NCBI GenBank assembly: GCA_963764235.1
Contig: CAVXRO010000005.1
Coordinates: 201,792-265,791 of the forward strand
Length of the DNA stretch: 64,000 nt
From: DATFVA01 sp963764235
Lineage (GTDB): Bacteria > Bacteroidota > Ignavibacteria > Ignavibacteriales > Ignavibacteriaceae
Direction of reading: 5' to 3'
In this document: piece after piece, positions 44,015 to 52,743 of the stretch
How the letters are laid out: each line of letters begins with the position of its first letter
Position numbering within the stretch: position 1 is the stretch's first letter
Program-made: the position numbers and the translations under genes
Notes under the pieces: generated by a model
Told to the model about the DNA's origin: nothing
Database searches by the model: none
Seen by the model: only the letters and a program-made list of their open reading frames with translations

Positions 44015-46204
44015 TTATTTCAGGAGTATCATTTTCCTTGTTTGTGAAAAATGATCCATTTCAATTCTTAAGAAATAAACACCACTATTCCGATCAGACG
44101 CGTCCCATTTCACATTATAAATTCCCGGTGATTTCATTTCGTTAACCAATTCCTTAACAACCTCACCGATTGTATTATAAATGACAATTTTAACCAACCC
44201 AGCTTCGGGCAAAGAATAAGAAATTGTTGTACCCGGATTAAACGGATTTGGAAAATTTTGATCCAGATTATAATTCAGGTTTATATTTTCATCCTCTACT
44301 GAAGCAGCTATGTCAAAGTGTGCCGTTGCGAATATATTTTCTACAACTGTAACAATTATGGGATTTTCCGTTCCTGTAATATCACCGCTCCATGAATTAA
44401 ACACCCAACCTGAATCCGGAATCGCTGTAATTGTAACCTGTGTCCCCTCAATATAAGGTCCGTTTTCCGGATCCAATTCCACCCTGCCTGAACCATCAAC
44501 CCAAACTGCCACATTATATCTTTGAGGATCAATAAACCTGGCAGTCAATGATTTATTTGTATTCATAACGATTGTAATAGGGTTTTCAGTGCTGATTGTA
44601 TCCCCTTCCCATCCACTAAAACCAGAACCAACTTCAGGTACAGCGGTCAATGCAACCGGAGTGCCCGGCTCATAGACGAAGCCGGGGGGATCAGCGGTTA
44701 TGCTGCCTGTGCCGATCTTAGAAATTGTTAGCGTTAAAGGAACTATTGTTTTCATCCAGGCAGGGCCAACATCATCAACGGGAGAAAGCGGTTTAATTGT
44801 AATCGGATCCTGTGAAAGTTGATCTGCGCCCACATCTTTAGGTATAGTTCTCAACTGCCCATCCATATCATAATCAACAAAATCGTAATTGCCCGCTTCG
44901 CCGCCTATAACAGGGCTGGTAGCTAACGGACGCCATAATCCGTCAGAAGCTATTGCTAATTGGGGATCTTCCAAAGTTATTCCCGGCGGCTGTATTATTC
45001 CTAAAACAGCTCCCTGCATTATGTTACCTTCCCAAAACATATTAATAGGTTCAGTTACATATTCCACTAATTGATCATTTGATAAAACCGCATTGTTTGC
45101 TATTGTACAGTTTTTGGGAGGCAATATCTGAGTATCATCATCTAACTTTTTAACACCGATTAAAAACGAGTTTAAGCAATTTACGATCGTATTATTTACT
45201 ACAACGGCGCTGTCAACCTGAAAGTATCCATTTAAAGGAGAGTTTTCTATACCATTCATCATTACAATTGCTGCTCTCCAATCAGCTGCTGTGCCGGCAA
45301 GATTTTCAAAATAATTATTATAAACTTTATGTCCGGAAGCAATAAGTCTTACTCCGCCTGTCAACGGTTTATTATTACCGATGAAGAAATTCCCATAAAC
45401 CAAGCAACTATCTCCATGGCGCATTGTCACTAAGCCTTCGCATTCATAGAATGTATTGAACCGATAGGTATTGCCATCGCTTTTATTTGATATTATTTCA
45501 ATTTCTCCGTTGCAATGTTCAAAGTAATTGAATTCAACAACACTTGCAGAGTTGTACATGGAGTTTCCACTATCACCTATGCGGATTGTTTCGCCACCAT
45601 TAAATCCCAGCGGAGGTCTGAATCCAAAATAATTATGATCGATCAGATGGTGATTTGGTGAAGAAGCTTCAGTAACCCACACAACCAAGGTTGTTCCTGA
45701 ATGATTCTTACCATGAAAGTAGCAATGATCAACCCGGTTATCTGTTCCATAAATTGAAACCCATTTGTAATCGGTATTGATGTCACCCGGATTACAATCC
45801 ACAATAGAAGTATTGGTTAGTCTGCAGTGGTACGCTTTGCTGCTTCCATTTCTGAATTCGATCACAGCACCGCTTGAAGGCACGCAGCCGGCAAATCTTA
45901 ATCCATCAACAACCAAATATTTCCCTTTTATTCGCAGATATGAAGAACCATTCAATATAACATATCCGGGAGTTTCTGCTTTAAGTACAATCGGGTTTGA
46001 TATGTCAGCCTCCCCTTCGAACAAAATCTCCTGATCAGTCCAGATCCCGTTTGTCATTATCAAGGTATCACCAGGCTGGGCAATATTCATTACATCAATG
46101 ATTTCCTCTGCATTAGATACAAAATAGTTAGCTGCCTGAGCCGAAGAAATAACAGTTAAAGCTAAAATCAGAAGAATAATTGTATTTTTATATTTATTAA
46201 ACAT
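44015..46204 (-). CDS. PL6 alginate lyase with bacterial-repeat domains and T9SS tail
   Basis: 729 residues with signal peptide 'TIILLILALTVISSAQA'. Residues ~25-390 are a right-handed beta-helix of the PL6/chondroitinase B family. The catalytic Lys ('ISNKSDGN') and Arg ('TMRHGD') are 21 residues apart, as in known PL6 enzymes (K220/R241 in AlyGC, recalled). Two 'divergent InlB-like' repeats follow ('GSGFSGWEGDTISTENPI', 'DSGWVFNSWSGDITGTENPI'), then a T9SS sorting domain ('FPNPFNPGTTISYSL', 'TRKMILLK'). It should be the extracellular endolyase or exolyase that starts alginate breakdown. A strong hairpin precedes the gene. Confidence 0.93.
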   Translation of the reverse strand: MFNKYKNTIILLILALTVISSAQAANYFVSNAEEIIDVMNIAQPGDTLIMTNGIWTDQEILFEGEADISNPIVLKAETPGYVILNGSSYLRIKGKYLVVDGLRFAGCVPSSGAVIEFRNGSSKAYHCRLTNTSIVDCNPGDINTDYKWVSIYGTDNRVDHCYFHGKNHSGTTLVVWVTEASSPNHHLIDHNYFGFRPPLGFNGGETIRIGDSGNSMYNSASVVEFNYFEHCNGEIEIISNKSDGNTYRFNTFYECEGLVTMRHGDSCLVYGNFFIGNNKPLTGGVRLIASGHKVYNNYFENLAGTAADWRAAIVMMNGIENSPLNGYFQVDSAVVVNNTIVNCLNSFLIGVKKLDDDTQILPPKNCTIANNAVLSNDQLVEYVTEPINMFWEGNIMQGAVLGIIQPPGITLEDPQLAIASDGLWRPLATSPVIGGEAGNYDFVDYDMDGQLRTIPKDVGADQLSQDPITIKPLSPVDDVGPAWMKTIVPLTLTISKIGTGSITADPPGFVYEPGTPVALTAVPEVGSGFSGWEGDTISTENPITIVMNTNKSLTARFIDPQRYNVAVWVDGSGRVELDPENGPYIEGTQVTITAIPDSGWVFNSWSGDITGTENPIIVTVVENIFATAHFDIAASVEDENINLNYNLDQNFPNPFNPGTTISYSLPEAGLVKIVIYNTIGEVVKELVNEMKSPGIYNVKWDASDRNSGVYFLRIEMDHFSQTRKMILLK

Positions 46205-46244
46205 GAATGATTTTCGTGACAGAAATAATTGTAAAATAGTTCTG

Positions 46245-46282
46245 ATTAAAAATCTGAGGGTGAATTAATCACCCCCAGATTT
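46245..46282 (-). terminator. Mid-operon hairpin with T tract (terminator or attenuator)
   Basis: A 13-bp stem (AAATCTG+GGGTGA paired with TCACCC+CAGATTT, one bulge) with a 5-base loop is followed on the minus strand by T5. It lies between the beta-helix protein gene and the PL6 gene. No promoter is evident in the 40 bases that remain before PL6, so partial read-through is likely. Confidence 0.7.
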
Positions 46283-46303
46283 AATGTTTTTCAACACAAC
46301 AGA

Positions 46304-47770
46304 CTATTTCATCACAATCATTTTTTTAGTTGAAACAAAATTTTGAGTTTTTAAAGTATAGAAATAAACTCCGCTTGATAATCCCGATGCATCAAATGTA
46401 TACTGATATGCACCGGAACCTTTAAATTCATTTACAAGCTGTGCTACTTCTTCTCCTAGCATATCGTATATTTTCAGAGAAACGTTACTGTTTTGTGCCA
46501 GTGTAAATTGAATTATGGTCTGGGGATTAAATGGATTTGGATAATTTTGAGATAAAGAAAATTCAGAAGGAACCGTTCCATTGCTGATTTCTTTAATACC
46601 CGTTAATTGTCTGGTCCATCTTCTATCACCAATTGCCAATCCATCACTGCCTAATGTTAACAACTGATTTCCTTCAGGAATAGTAAAATCTCCATTTTCC
46701 GGGTCTACAAACTGAGGGTCAATACCATATAAGGTAGCTGAATCAATCGTCCCTGTTTTTGAACAGAATGACCATGAACTTGGAACATCTGCCCGATAAG
46801 CTCCCTCAGGTAAACTGACGGTGTCATCTCCAACAATCCTCACACAGGCAAATGAATCTACATAAGCAAGCGTACTGCCTTCTCTTTCAAATGAAATAAG
46901 AGAGCCGGCACCACCAAAATTATCATTACCGGTAATACTATAGGTAATTAATAAGTTGCGATAAACAGCATCCGGAAATTCTCTAGACCAAATTACTCTT
47001 CTATAACAACCATAAAAGGTAAGATCTTCAATTAAAATATTTCCATCAAAGGTTGTTGAATCAGCATCGCCTTCAATTTTAATTGAAGAACCTCTTATAT
47101 TATCAAAAGTACAGTTACGAACTGTGAAGGAATCCCAGCATCTATTAGCAGGATTAAGAGGTGTTTTATGGGTATTAATTGATCTCAGAGCTTCGTCACC
47201 TGTATTTGAAAAAGTTGTTCTCTCAAATACAACATCACCCGTTGTTGCTTCTTTGTTGATATCGAATATCGTTCCATCTGTACTGAACTCAGGATCGGCA
47301 AATTTATAAATGTTTCTGATTTCGCAATCAGTTACAGTTATATTCGGAGCTTCATTTGGTCCTCCGACAGTAGTGGAAATTTGTATAACGTACTGGACCG
47401 AATCATAAGTTGAAGTAGAAGCATCGTAACCATCTATTATCAGATTATTCAAAGTAAGGTTATCTCTTGGCCAGATAAATTTTGTAGCACCGCAATTCTT
47501 TGGAATAATCATTGGTTTATCGGTTGCTCCGGCTCTCGAAGTTATAACTAACGGTACATCGATTTCAACCGGTGTGCAGGGATATACCCCGCCATCAGTA
47601 TTTAAAATCAGTGTATCTGCAAAGCCCGGATTCGCATTAAGAAAAGTGACAACATCGTTAATGGTTTGACCCGCTACTCCCTCGTCAATGGTAATATTCT
47701 GTCCGTTTACCGGGGCAATGAATAGTGCAAATACAGCTAACGCACTTAGAAACAGTTTCAGTTTGTTCAT
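46304..47770 (-). CDS. Secreted parallel beta-helix T9SS protein
   Basis: 488 residues with signal peptide 'KLKLFLSALAVFALFIAPVNGQ'. Residues ~25-385 show beta-helix periodicity ('LTLNNLIIDGYDAS', 'ITVTDCEIRNI', 'FTVRNCTFDNIRGSSIKI', 'ILIEDLTFYGCYRRV'), similar in style to DUF4957/DUF5123-type proteins of polysaccharide loci. The PL6 Lys/Arg pair is not found. A T9SS tail ('YPNPFNPQTIIQFTL', 'STKKMIVMK') ends it. It may bind or cut alginate at the cell surface; I cannot tell which. It is directly upstream of the PL6 lyase gene. Confidence 0.82.
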   Translation of the reverse strand: MNKLKLFLSALAVFALFIAPVNGQNITIDEGVAGQTINDVVTFLNANPGFADTLILNTDGGVYPCTPVEIDVPLVITSRAGATDKPMIIPKNCGATKFIWPRDNLTLNNLIIDGYDASTSTYDSVQYVIQISTTVGGPNEAPNITVTDCEIRNIYKFADPEFSTDGTIFDINKEATTGDVVFERTTFSNTGDEALRSINTHKTPLNPANRCWDSFTVRNCTFDNIRGSSIKIEGDADSTTFDGNILIEDLTFYGCYRRVIWSREFPDAVYRNLLITYSITGNDNFGGAGSLISFEREGSTLAYVDSFACVRIVGDDTVSLPEGAYRADVPSSWSFCSKTGTIDSATLYGIDPQFVDPENGDFTIPEGNQLLTLGSDGLAIGDRRWTRQLTGIKEISNGTVPSEFSLSQNYPNPFNPQTIIQFTLAQNSNVSLKIYDMLGEEVAQLVNEFKGSGAYQYTFDASGLSSGVYFYTLKTQNFVSTKKMIVMK

Positions 47771-47830
47771 CTTTCTTCTCCTTTTTATTGAAAGAAATTA
47801 TTTATTTAGGAATTATTTACGACAAAATCC

Positions 47831-49351
47831 TTACAGACTCAGGGTGTATCCAAACAAGAAATTATTATAGGTTTCTGCTGCATAATTAGTATTGCTGAAA
47901 TGGGAATCAAAATATTTCATAATTCTTCTTTCATATGCAAAATCAAACCTTCCAAAGAAAAAGCTCCAACTAACTCCTGCAGAATAATTAGTGGAATTTG
48001 GACCCTGATCTTCTATAGCAGCTCCATCGGGTACGAACAGGGCTGTAGTATTTCTGAATCCTGCCAACACAGAAAGAAAGTCTAAAACTTTATATTCTAC
48101 TCCTATACGTACAATTGTTTGATCAGCCCAATTCCTATAATTAGTATCAGGTACAGCCAAGGCAGCTTTTGACTTAGAATAACTTGACTTTTCAAGGTCG
48201 AAAGCAATAATAAACTGATCAACAGGGTTAAAAGACAGACCGAAGGAATAACCAATTGGAAGTTTAAGCTTGTCAACGCCGGAAAGATTTTCGCTAATAG
48301 TTCCGCCTGAATCGCTAATTGTCTGAGTATAGTTCCATTTTCTTTCAAGAGTATAAGGCGGTGTGATTTTTACTGCCAGATTAAATCTATTAAGCACTAC
48401 AATGGCACCAATATTAAAATTGGTCGATGTAAATTTTGAGGTTCCCTTCACAATGGTATTTAAATAATCATAAGAGAATCTGAAATTGTTTGCTCCACCT
48501 ATCAAATCAAAGTAACCAACTTTATCCAATGAATTAAAATCGTTTGTTTCACCCGAAGCTATATTAACACTGAATCCAACTTTCAGAAAATCGGTAACAT
48601 CTGAGGCTAAACCAATATCAACCTGTTCAATGTCTCCATATCTGGATCGTATATAGTCATACCAATTTACTCTAACAGAATCCCCTGCTGCAGTAACCCT
48701 AGGAACCAGACCTCCGTATCCCGCAAAGCCAATATCCGGATCCAGGTAAGTTTGATTTCTGTCATAATCCAAAACATTATATCTTTTATTGTATGCAGCT
48801 GCAGCCACAAATTGTCTGTCAAGAAATCTAAATGGAACTGCGGCGGAAACATTATTAAATGAAAACCCGGATTGTTTTTCCTTCCAATCGGCAGCAGCTT
48901 CGCTATATGGATCCAAACCAAGCCTGGGGTCGCTGATTACATAATTGGTATCAGAAAAAAATGTATTATTATCAAATTCACCATTATTTGCAGGATCGGG
49001 AACATAATAGCCTTCGAGATAAAAAGGGAGAGTTACAAATTGTCTGTTAGGACGATAGTCCTGATTCTCTCTCCAGTTTTTTTCAAAGGAATTCGCAGAT
49101 ACAGAGAATTGGAAACCTGACATACCCGCTAAACCTGCAGGATTATTAAAGATAGCGCTTACATCTCCAAATAAAGCGAGGTTAGCACCTCCCATTGCTT
49201 CAGCTTTGATTCCAATTCCATTAATATGATCAAATCCCTGAAAGGATAATGGGTCACCTCTATGCTGGGGAATAATCTGGCTGACACTGCTTAATAGAAA
49301 AAGAAAAATTGTTATCTGAATAAATACCAATTTCTTTTGTCTCTTTAACAT
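47831..49351 (-). CDS. OMPP1/FadL-like outer-membrane barrel protein
   Basis: 506 residues from the ATG at 49351, chosen because GGAG lies 9 bases before it; an ATG at 49366 would add five residues. Signal 'LVFIQITIFLFLLSSVSQ'. The mature N-terminus 'GIGIKAEAMGGANLALFGDVSAIFNNPAGLAGM' is the typical start of OMPP1/FadL and PorV-like barrels. The remainder is an amphipathic strand pattern ending in 'NNFLFGYTLSL'. It is encoded next to a second PorV-like protein and after a TonB receptor, so uptake or T9SS docking roles are possible. Confidence 0.82.
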   Translation of the reverse strand: MLKRQKKLVFIQITIFLFLLSSVSQIIPQHRGDPLSFQGFDHINGIGIKAEAMGGANLALFGDVSAIFNNPAGLAGMSGFQFSVSANSFEKNWRENQDYRPNRQFVTLPFYLEGYYVPDPANNGEFDNNTFFSDTNYVISDPRLGLDPYSEAAADWKEKQSGFSFNNVSAAVPFRFLDRQFVAAAAYNKRYNVLDYDRNQTYLDPDIGFAGYGGLVPRVTAAGDSVRVNWYDYIRSRYGDIEQVDIGLASDVTDFLKVGFSVNIASGETNDFNSLDKVGYFDLIGGANNFRFSYDYLNTIVKGTSKFTSTNFNIGAIVVLNRFNLAVKITPPYTLERKWNYTQTISDSGGTISENLSGVDKLKLPIGYSFGLSFNPVDQFIIAFDLEKSSYSKSKAALAVPDTNYRNWADQTIVRIGVEYKVLDFLSVLAGFRNTTALFVPDGAAIEDQGPNSTNYSAGVSWSFFFGRFDFAYERRIMKYFDSHFSNTNYAAETYNNFLFGYTLSL

Positions 49352-49383
49352 TTCAAAATTCTCCATATTAAAGTATTCGATTA

Positions 49384-50364
49384 TCAGTTAATATTAAATC
49401 CGACTGAAACTCTGTGTACATTACCCAAAAATTCTCCATAATCATTATACGAGTAGTCGATTCTATAACCTTTATAATTTATACCTCCCCCTAAAGTCAA
49501 CCCCTCTTCATCGAAATTAAGTTTATATCCGGCTCTTAAGAAAAAAAGATCATTGTAATTATATTCCAATCCAACATGGTGCTGCTGGCTATAATCGCGA
49601 GGTTGAGAAAGATTATAAGCAATCAGAAGTGTTTGATTTTCAACCTGAGAAATCAGTGCCTCGCCGGGAGCGAACAAATTTCCGGATACACCTATACAAA
49701 AAGTTTGAGGGAGAGGATACGGAGTGTCTATAAATTTTACTTCCGGTCCAAAATGTCTAAGCGATGCTGCAATTTCAATTGATCTGAAACCGGTTTGATA
49801 ACTCAGGCCGCCGTCAAAAATAATAGTTGATGCATCCTTCGCTACCAGGTCTTCGTATGCATATTTTACAGTTAGTCCGAAAGAGAACTTATCAGTTAAA
49901 TTTCTGGCATACGATAAACCTATAACCCTTGAACCGGGATGCATTGTCTCTCCGGTTAATCCCGGATTATATGTGCCCTCATCAGTCCGATATAAGTCTG
50001 AAACCCTGGTTACGGGTATATCTCCAACGTCATTAAATAAAACCTGCAATCCCAAAACACCAATTCCTTCAATATTATAAGCAGCGGCAAAGGAGAAATG
50101 TTTTACATCAAGTATATAATCGACATAAGAAAAAGAGATATCAATATTATTGATTTTTGTGAGTGCGGCGGGATTCCAAAAAACTGCATCAGCAGTATTA
50201 ACTACAGAGATATAAGCCTCACCCATTCCGGTTGATCTGGCATCCGGCATTACTTTCAGGAACTGAAATGAAGTGGTTCCAACTTTATCTATTCCGCCCT
50301 GCGCTTGCAAAGACGAAGAAGCAATGACCAGAAGGATAACAATCAAGTAAAATTTATGCTTCAT
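49384..50364 (-). CDS. PorV/PorQ family outer-membrane protein
   Basis: 326 residues with signal peptide 'HKFYLIVILLVIASSSLQAQ'. The segment 'TSFQFLKVMPDARSTGMGEAYISVVNTADAVFWNPAALT' is the hallmark N-terminus of PorV/PorQ proteins, which belong to the FadL-like barrel family and can shuttle T9SS cargo. The C-terminus ends in 'VHRVSVGFNIN'. Its position between a T9SS substrate gene and the second barrel gene suggests it serves that substrate. Confidence 0.9.
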   Translation of the reverse strand: MKHKFYLIVILLVIASSSLQAQGGIDKVGTTSFQFLKVMPDARSTGMGEAYISVVNTADAVFWNPAALTKINNIDISFSYVDYILDVKHFSFAAAYNIEGIGVLGLQVLFNDVGDIPVTRVSDLYRTDEGTYNPGLTGETMHPGSRVIGLSYARNLTDKFSFGLTVKYAYEDLVAKDASTIIFDGGLSYQTGFRSIEIAASLRHFGPEVKFIDTPYPLPQTFCIGVSGNLFAPGEALISQVENQTLLIAYNLSQPRDYSQQHHVGLEYNYNDLFFLRAGYKLNFDEEGLTLGGGINYKGYRIDYSYNDYGEFLGNVHRVSVGFNIN

Positions 50365-50383
50365 AACTTAAACCTTAATAAAC

Positions 50384-52702
50384 TTATTTAATTATGACTA
50401 TTTTGCCTGTAGCTGTGTCACCACCAGGTGTGGTTACGACATAAAAATATAATCCAGAGGCGATGTCCTGATTATTACGAGTTACCTGAAACCATGCAGT
50501 CGAAAACGTAGGTGAATCGTGTTCTATAGTCTGAACCAACTGACCTGCGTACGAAAATATTCTTATAGTACATTTTTCGGGAAGCCCATAAAACCCTATC
50601 GCATTTTCCTGTCCTGTACCGGAAAATCCTGATTCAAGAATAAATGGATTAGGAACGGCGTAAACATTCCGCATCTTATCTGCGGAAGCCACATTCTTAA
50701 TGTGAGCAGTTATATTAGTACGACCGCTTTCATTTCCGTTATTATCCACCGATGTTACCGAATAATATTTTTGTTCACCAAGTTTATAATTATCGTCTTC
50801 ATCAATAAATTCATACAAGCCATCTTCATTAACCTCACCCACATTTCGGGATCCAACCAAGCTCCAGGGACCCTGACCCGAGTTGCTTCTATAGACATTG
50901 AAATTTTGAAGAGTTCCCATCGGCCGCGGATTACTAAAGTTTTCAACCGATCTTTTCCAAACTACTTTAACGGTAGCCTGAGGTGTGTTGGTAACTTCTA
51001 TAACAGGGGCAGGTACAGGTATTGGTATATCTTTATACTTATCTACATTAGCTGACGGAGATGGATTGACTTCCGGGAATAACATTCCTCCAACCGGACC
51101 CTGACGAACACTATCGTAAGGAATAGTATGACCAAGGTAAGCTTCCCATGCATTATGTGCTACCTGATTTACAGTAATCACTTTTGAATTTATATAATCA
51201 GGGTATCCATAATCAGTAAGATAATGCTCGGTATAAGTCTCACCATTAACAACAACCTTTCTATCCAGGCTACGCGAGGGAAAAAATTGAGTTGATGTTT
51301 GTCCTCCACACAGGACTTTACCAGCGGGACCACCGTATCCAACAACCTCTGCATAAGCAAACTCCAACTTATCGCCCGGGTTCATATTATAAGGGCCAAA
51401 ACCATTAATAATCATGATTCCATTATAACTTTCATCCCACTCATAACGTGCTCTGCCCAACCATTGTCTACCTCCCGGCAAAACAAACCGTCCGCCGTCT
51501 GAAGGAAAGCCTGCCGGAGCTCCCAACTCTCCATAAACCGTCCACCATCTTTCATCCAAAGTACAGGCTCTATCTTCCATTTTATCAACCCTTGTATTGC
51601 CGCTTTCTGTTTTCATATTCCAGGGCTGCAGTATGTGGCCATTCGCATCAGTTTCAAAATAGTTACCATTATTATCTTTCAGCATATAATTCGCATACTC
51701 GGATTCATTCCGCGACGGATCTAAAGGATCGACAACAGCCAAATGATCGGTGTCCCAATACAACCAACAGTAACCAGGTGCCTGCGGACTTAATAAACCA
51801 CCTCCATTTATTCCTGTTTCTGAAAATTGTTTAAATAATTCTTTGTCGGGTTCAGGTTTAAAAGCCATATATTCATCATTAGCATCGGCAGCCCCCGTAT
51901 GGATTGTCTGCATAAATGTCAGCCAATAATCAGGATCAAAAGAGCTGCGATCATCCTGTCTATACATACCCTGTTCGTATTTCCATTCGCCATAATTTCT
52001 CTGATAGCCTAACATCGAGGGAGCAAAGCCATAATTGATATGAAATAAAACATCCACCAAAGGGGCGGTTCTTTCCACAGTTGCAGGATTCCCATCAGTA
52101 TCTCCGGTATATTCCAATTGATATTCATAAATTATCATGTCATCATAATCAGGGTAGCTCCAGGCCCGCGAAGTTCTTGTAACAGTGATACCAGTTGTGG
52201 TAGCCCATTTAGCTATAATAATTTCTTCTGCTTCATCGGGGTTATAATCGGGATTGAGATCACCATTGGACAATAAAGGATAATTCTCTATTTTTTCCAT
52301 CGATAAAGGGAAACTCCATCTACCGGCAGGTAATTCAGGACCATCTGTAGTTCCAATAGCACCGCAGAATGAAAATATTCTGTTTGGCCATCCGGGTTTT
52401 CCTTCTTCGTTTGCACTAACATACATCCCGGCACCTACTATATTATGCTGACCGCTATATTCAATGCCATTAATTACAGTTTCAGAGAATGGCGGCCATT
52501 CAAATGAAGGTAGAGTTTGCTTTTCACCACCTGGTCCCTCTTGCCAGGGCCTGCCGATAATTCCATCATTATATTCAGTCTCGTGTATCATTCCACGTTC
52601 GTGAATCCTATATTCTCTAAGCTGTGCATTCACTTTCATACAACTAAAAATCAGAAGAATGACTAACAAGAGAGGAAATTGTTTATATATAGTCCATTTC
52701 AT
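50384..52702 (-). CDS. Secreted T9SS protein paired with the TonB receptor
   Basis: 772 residues with signal peptide 'QFPLLLVILLIFSCMKVNAQ'. No SusD, SusE or lyase motif is recognised. Residues ~30-560 are a Trp/Tyr/Gly-rich region ('GRPWQEGPGGEKQTLPSFEWPP'). An Fn3-like module lies at ~590-690 ('VKVVWKRSVENFSNPRP', 'YYSVTSVDNNGNESGRT'). The T9SS-type tail includes 'VYAVPNPFILESGF' and ends 'TATGKIVIIK'. It occupies the place a SusD lipoprotein gene holds after SusC genes in Bacteroidetes loci, 41 bp after the receptor. A surface glycan-binding role is inferred only from position. Confidence 0.8.
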   Translation of the reverse strand: MKWTIYKQFPLLLVILLIFSCMKVNAQLREYRIHERGMIHETEYNDGIIGRPWQEGPGGEKQTLPSFEWPPFSETVINGIEYSGQHNIVGAGMYVSANEEGKPGWPNRIFSFCGAIGTTDGPELPAGRWSFPLSMEKIENYPLLSNGDLNPDYNPDEAEEIIIAKWATTTGITVTRTSRAWSYPDYDDMIIYEYQLEYTGDTDGNPATVERTAPLVDVLFHINYGFAPSMLGYQRNYGEWKYEQGMYRQDDRSSFDPDYWLTFMQTIHTGAADANDEYMAFKPEPDKELFKQFSETGINGGGLLSPQAPGYCWLYWDTDHLAVVDPLDPSRNESEYANYMLKDNNGNYFETDANGHILQPWNMKTESGNTRVDKMEDRACTLDERWWTVYGELGAPAGFPSDGGRFVLPGGRQWLGRARYEWDESYNGIMIINGFGPYNMNPGDKLEFAYAEVVGYGGPAGKVLCGGQTSTQFFPSRSLDRKVVVNGETYTEHYLTDYGYPDYINSKVITVNQVAHNAWEAYLGHTIPYDSVRQGPVGGMLFPEVNPSPSANVDKYKDIPIPVPAPVIEVTNTPQATVKVVWKRSVENFSNPRPMGTLQNFNVYRSNSGQGPWSLVGSRNVGEVNEDGLYEFIDEDDNYKLGEQKYYSVTSVDNNGNESGRTNITAHIKNVASADKMRNVYAVPNPFILESGFSGTGQENAIGFYGLPEKCTIRIFSYAGQLVQTIEHDSPTFSTAWFQVTRNNQDIASGLYFYVVTTPGGDTATGKIVIIK

Positions 52703-52743
52703 TTAGAAACTCCAAAAAAAATTAATCTATATTAAAAGATCAC

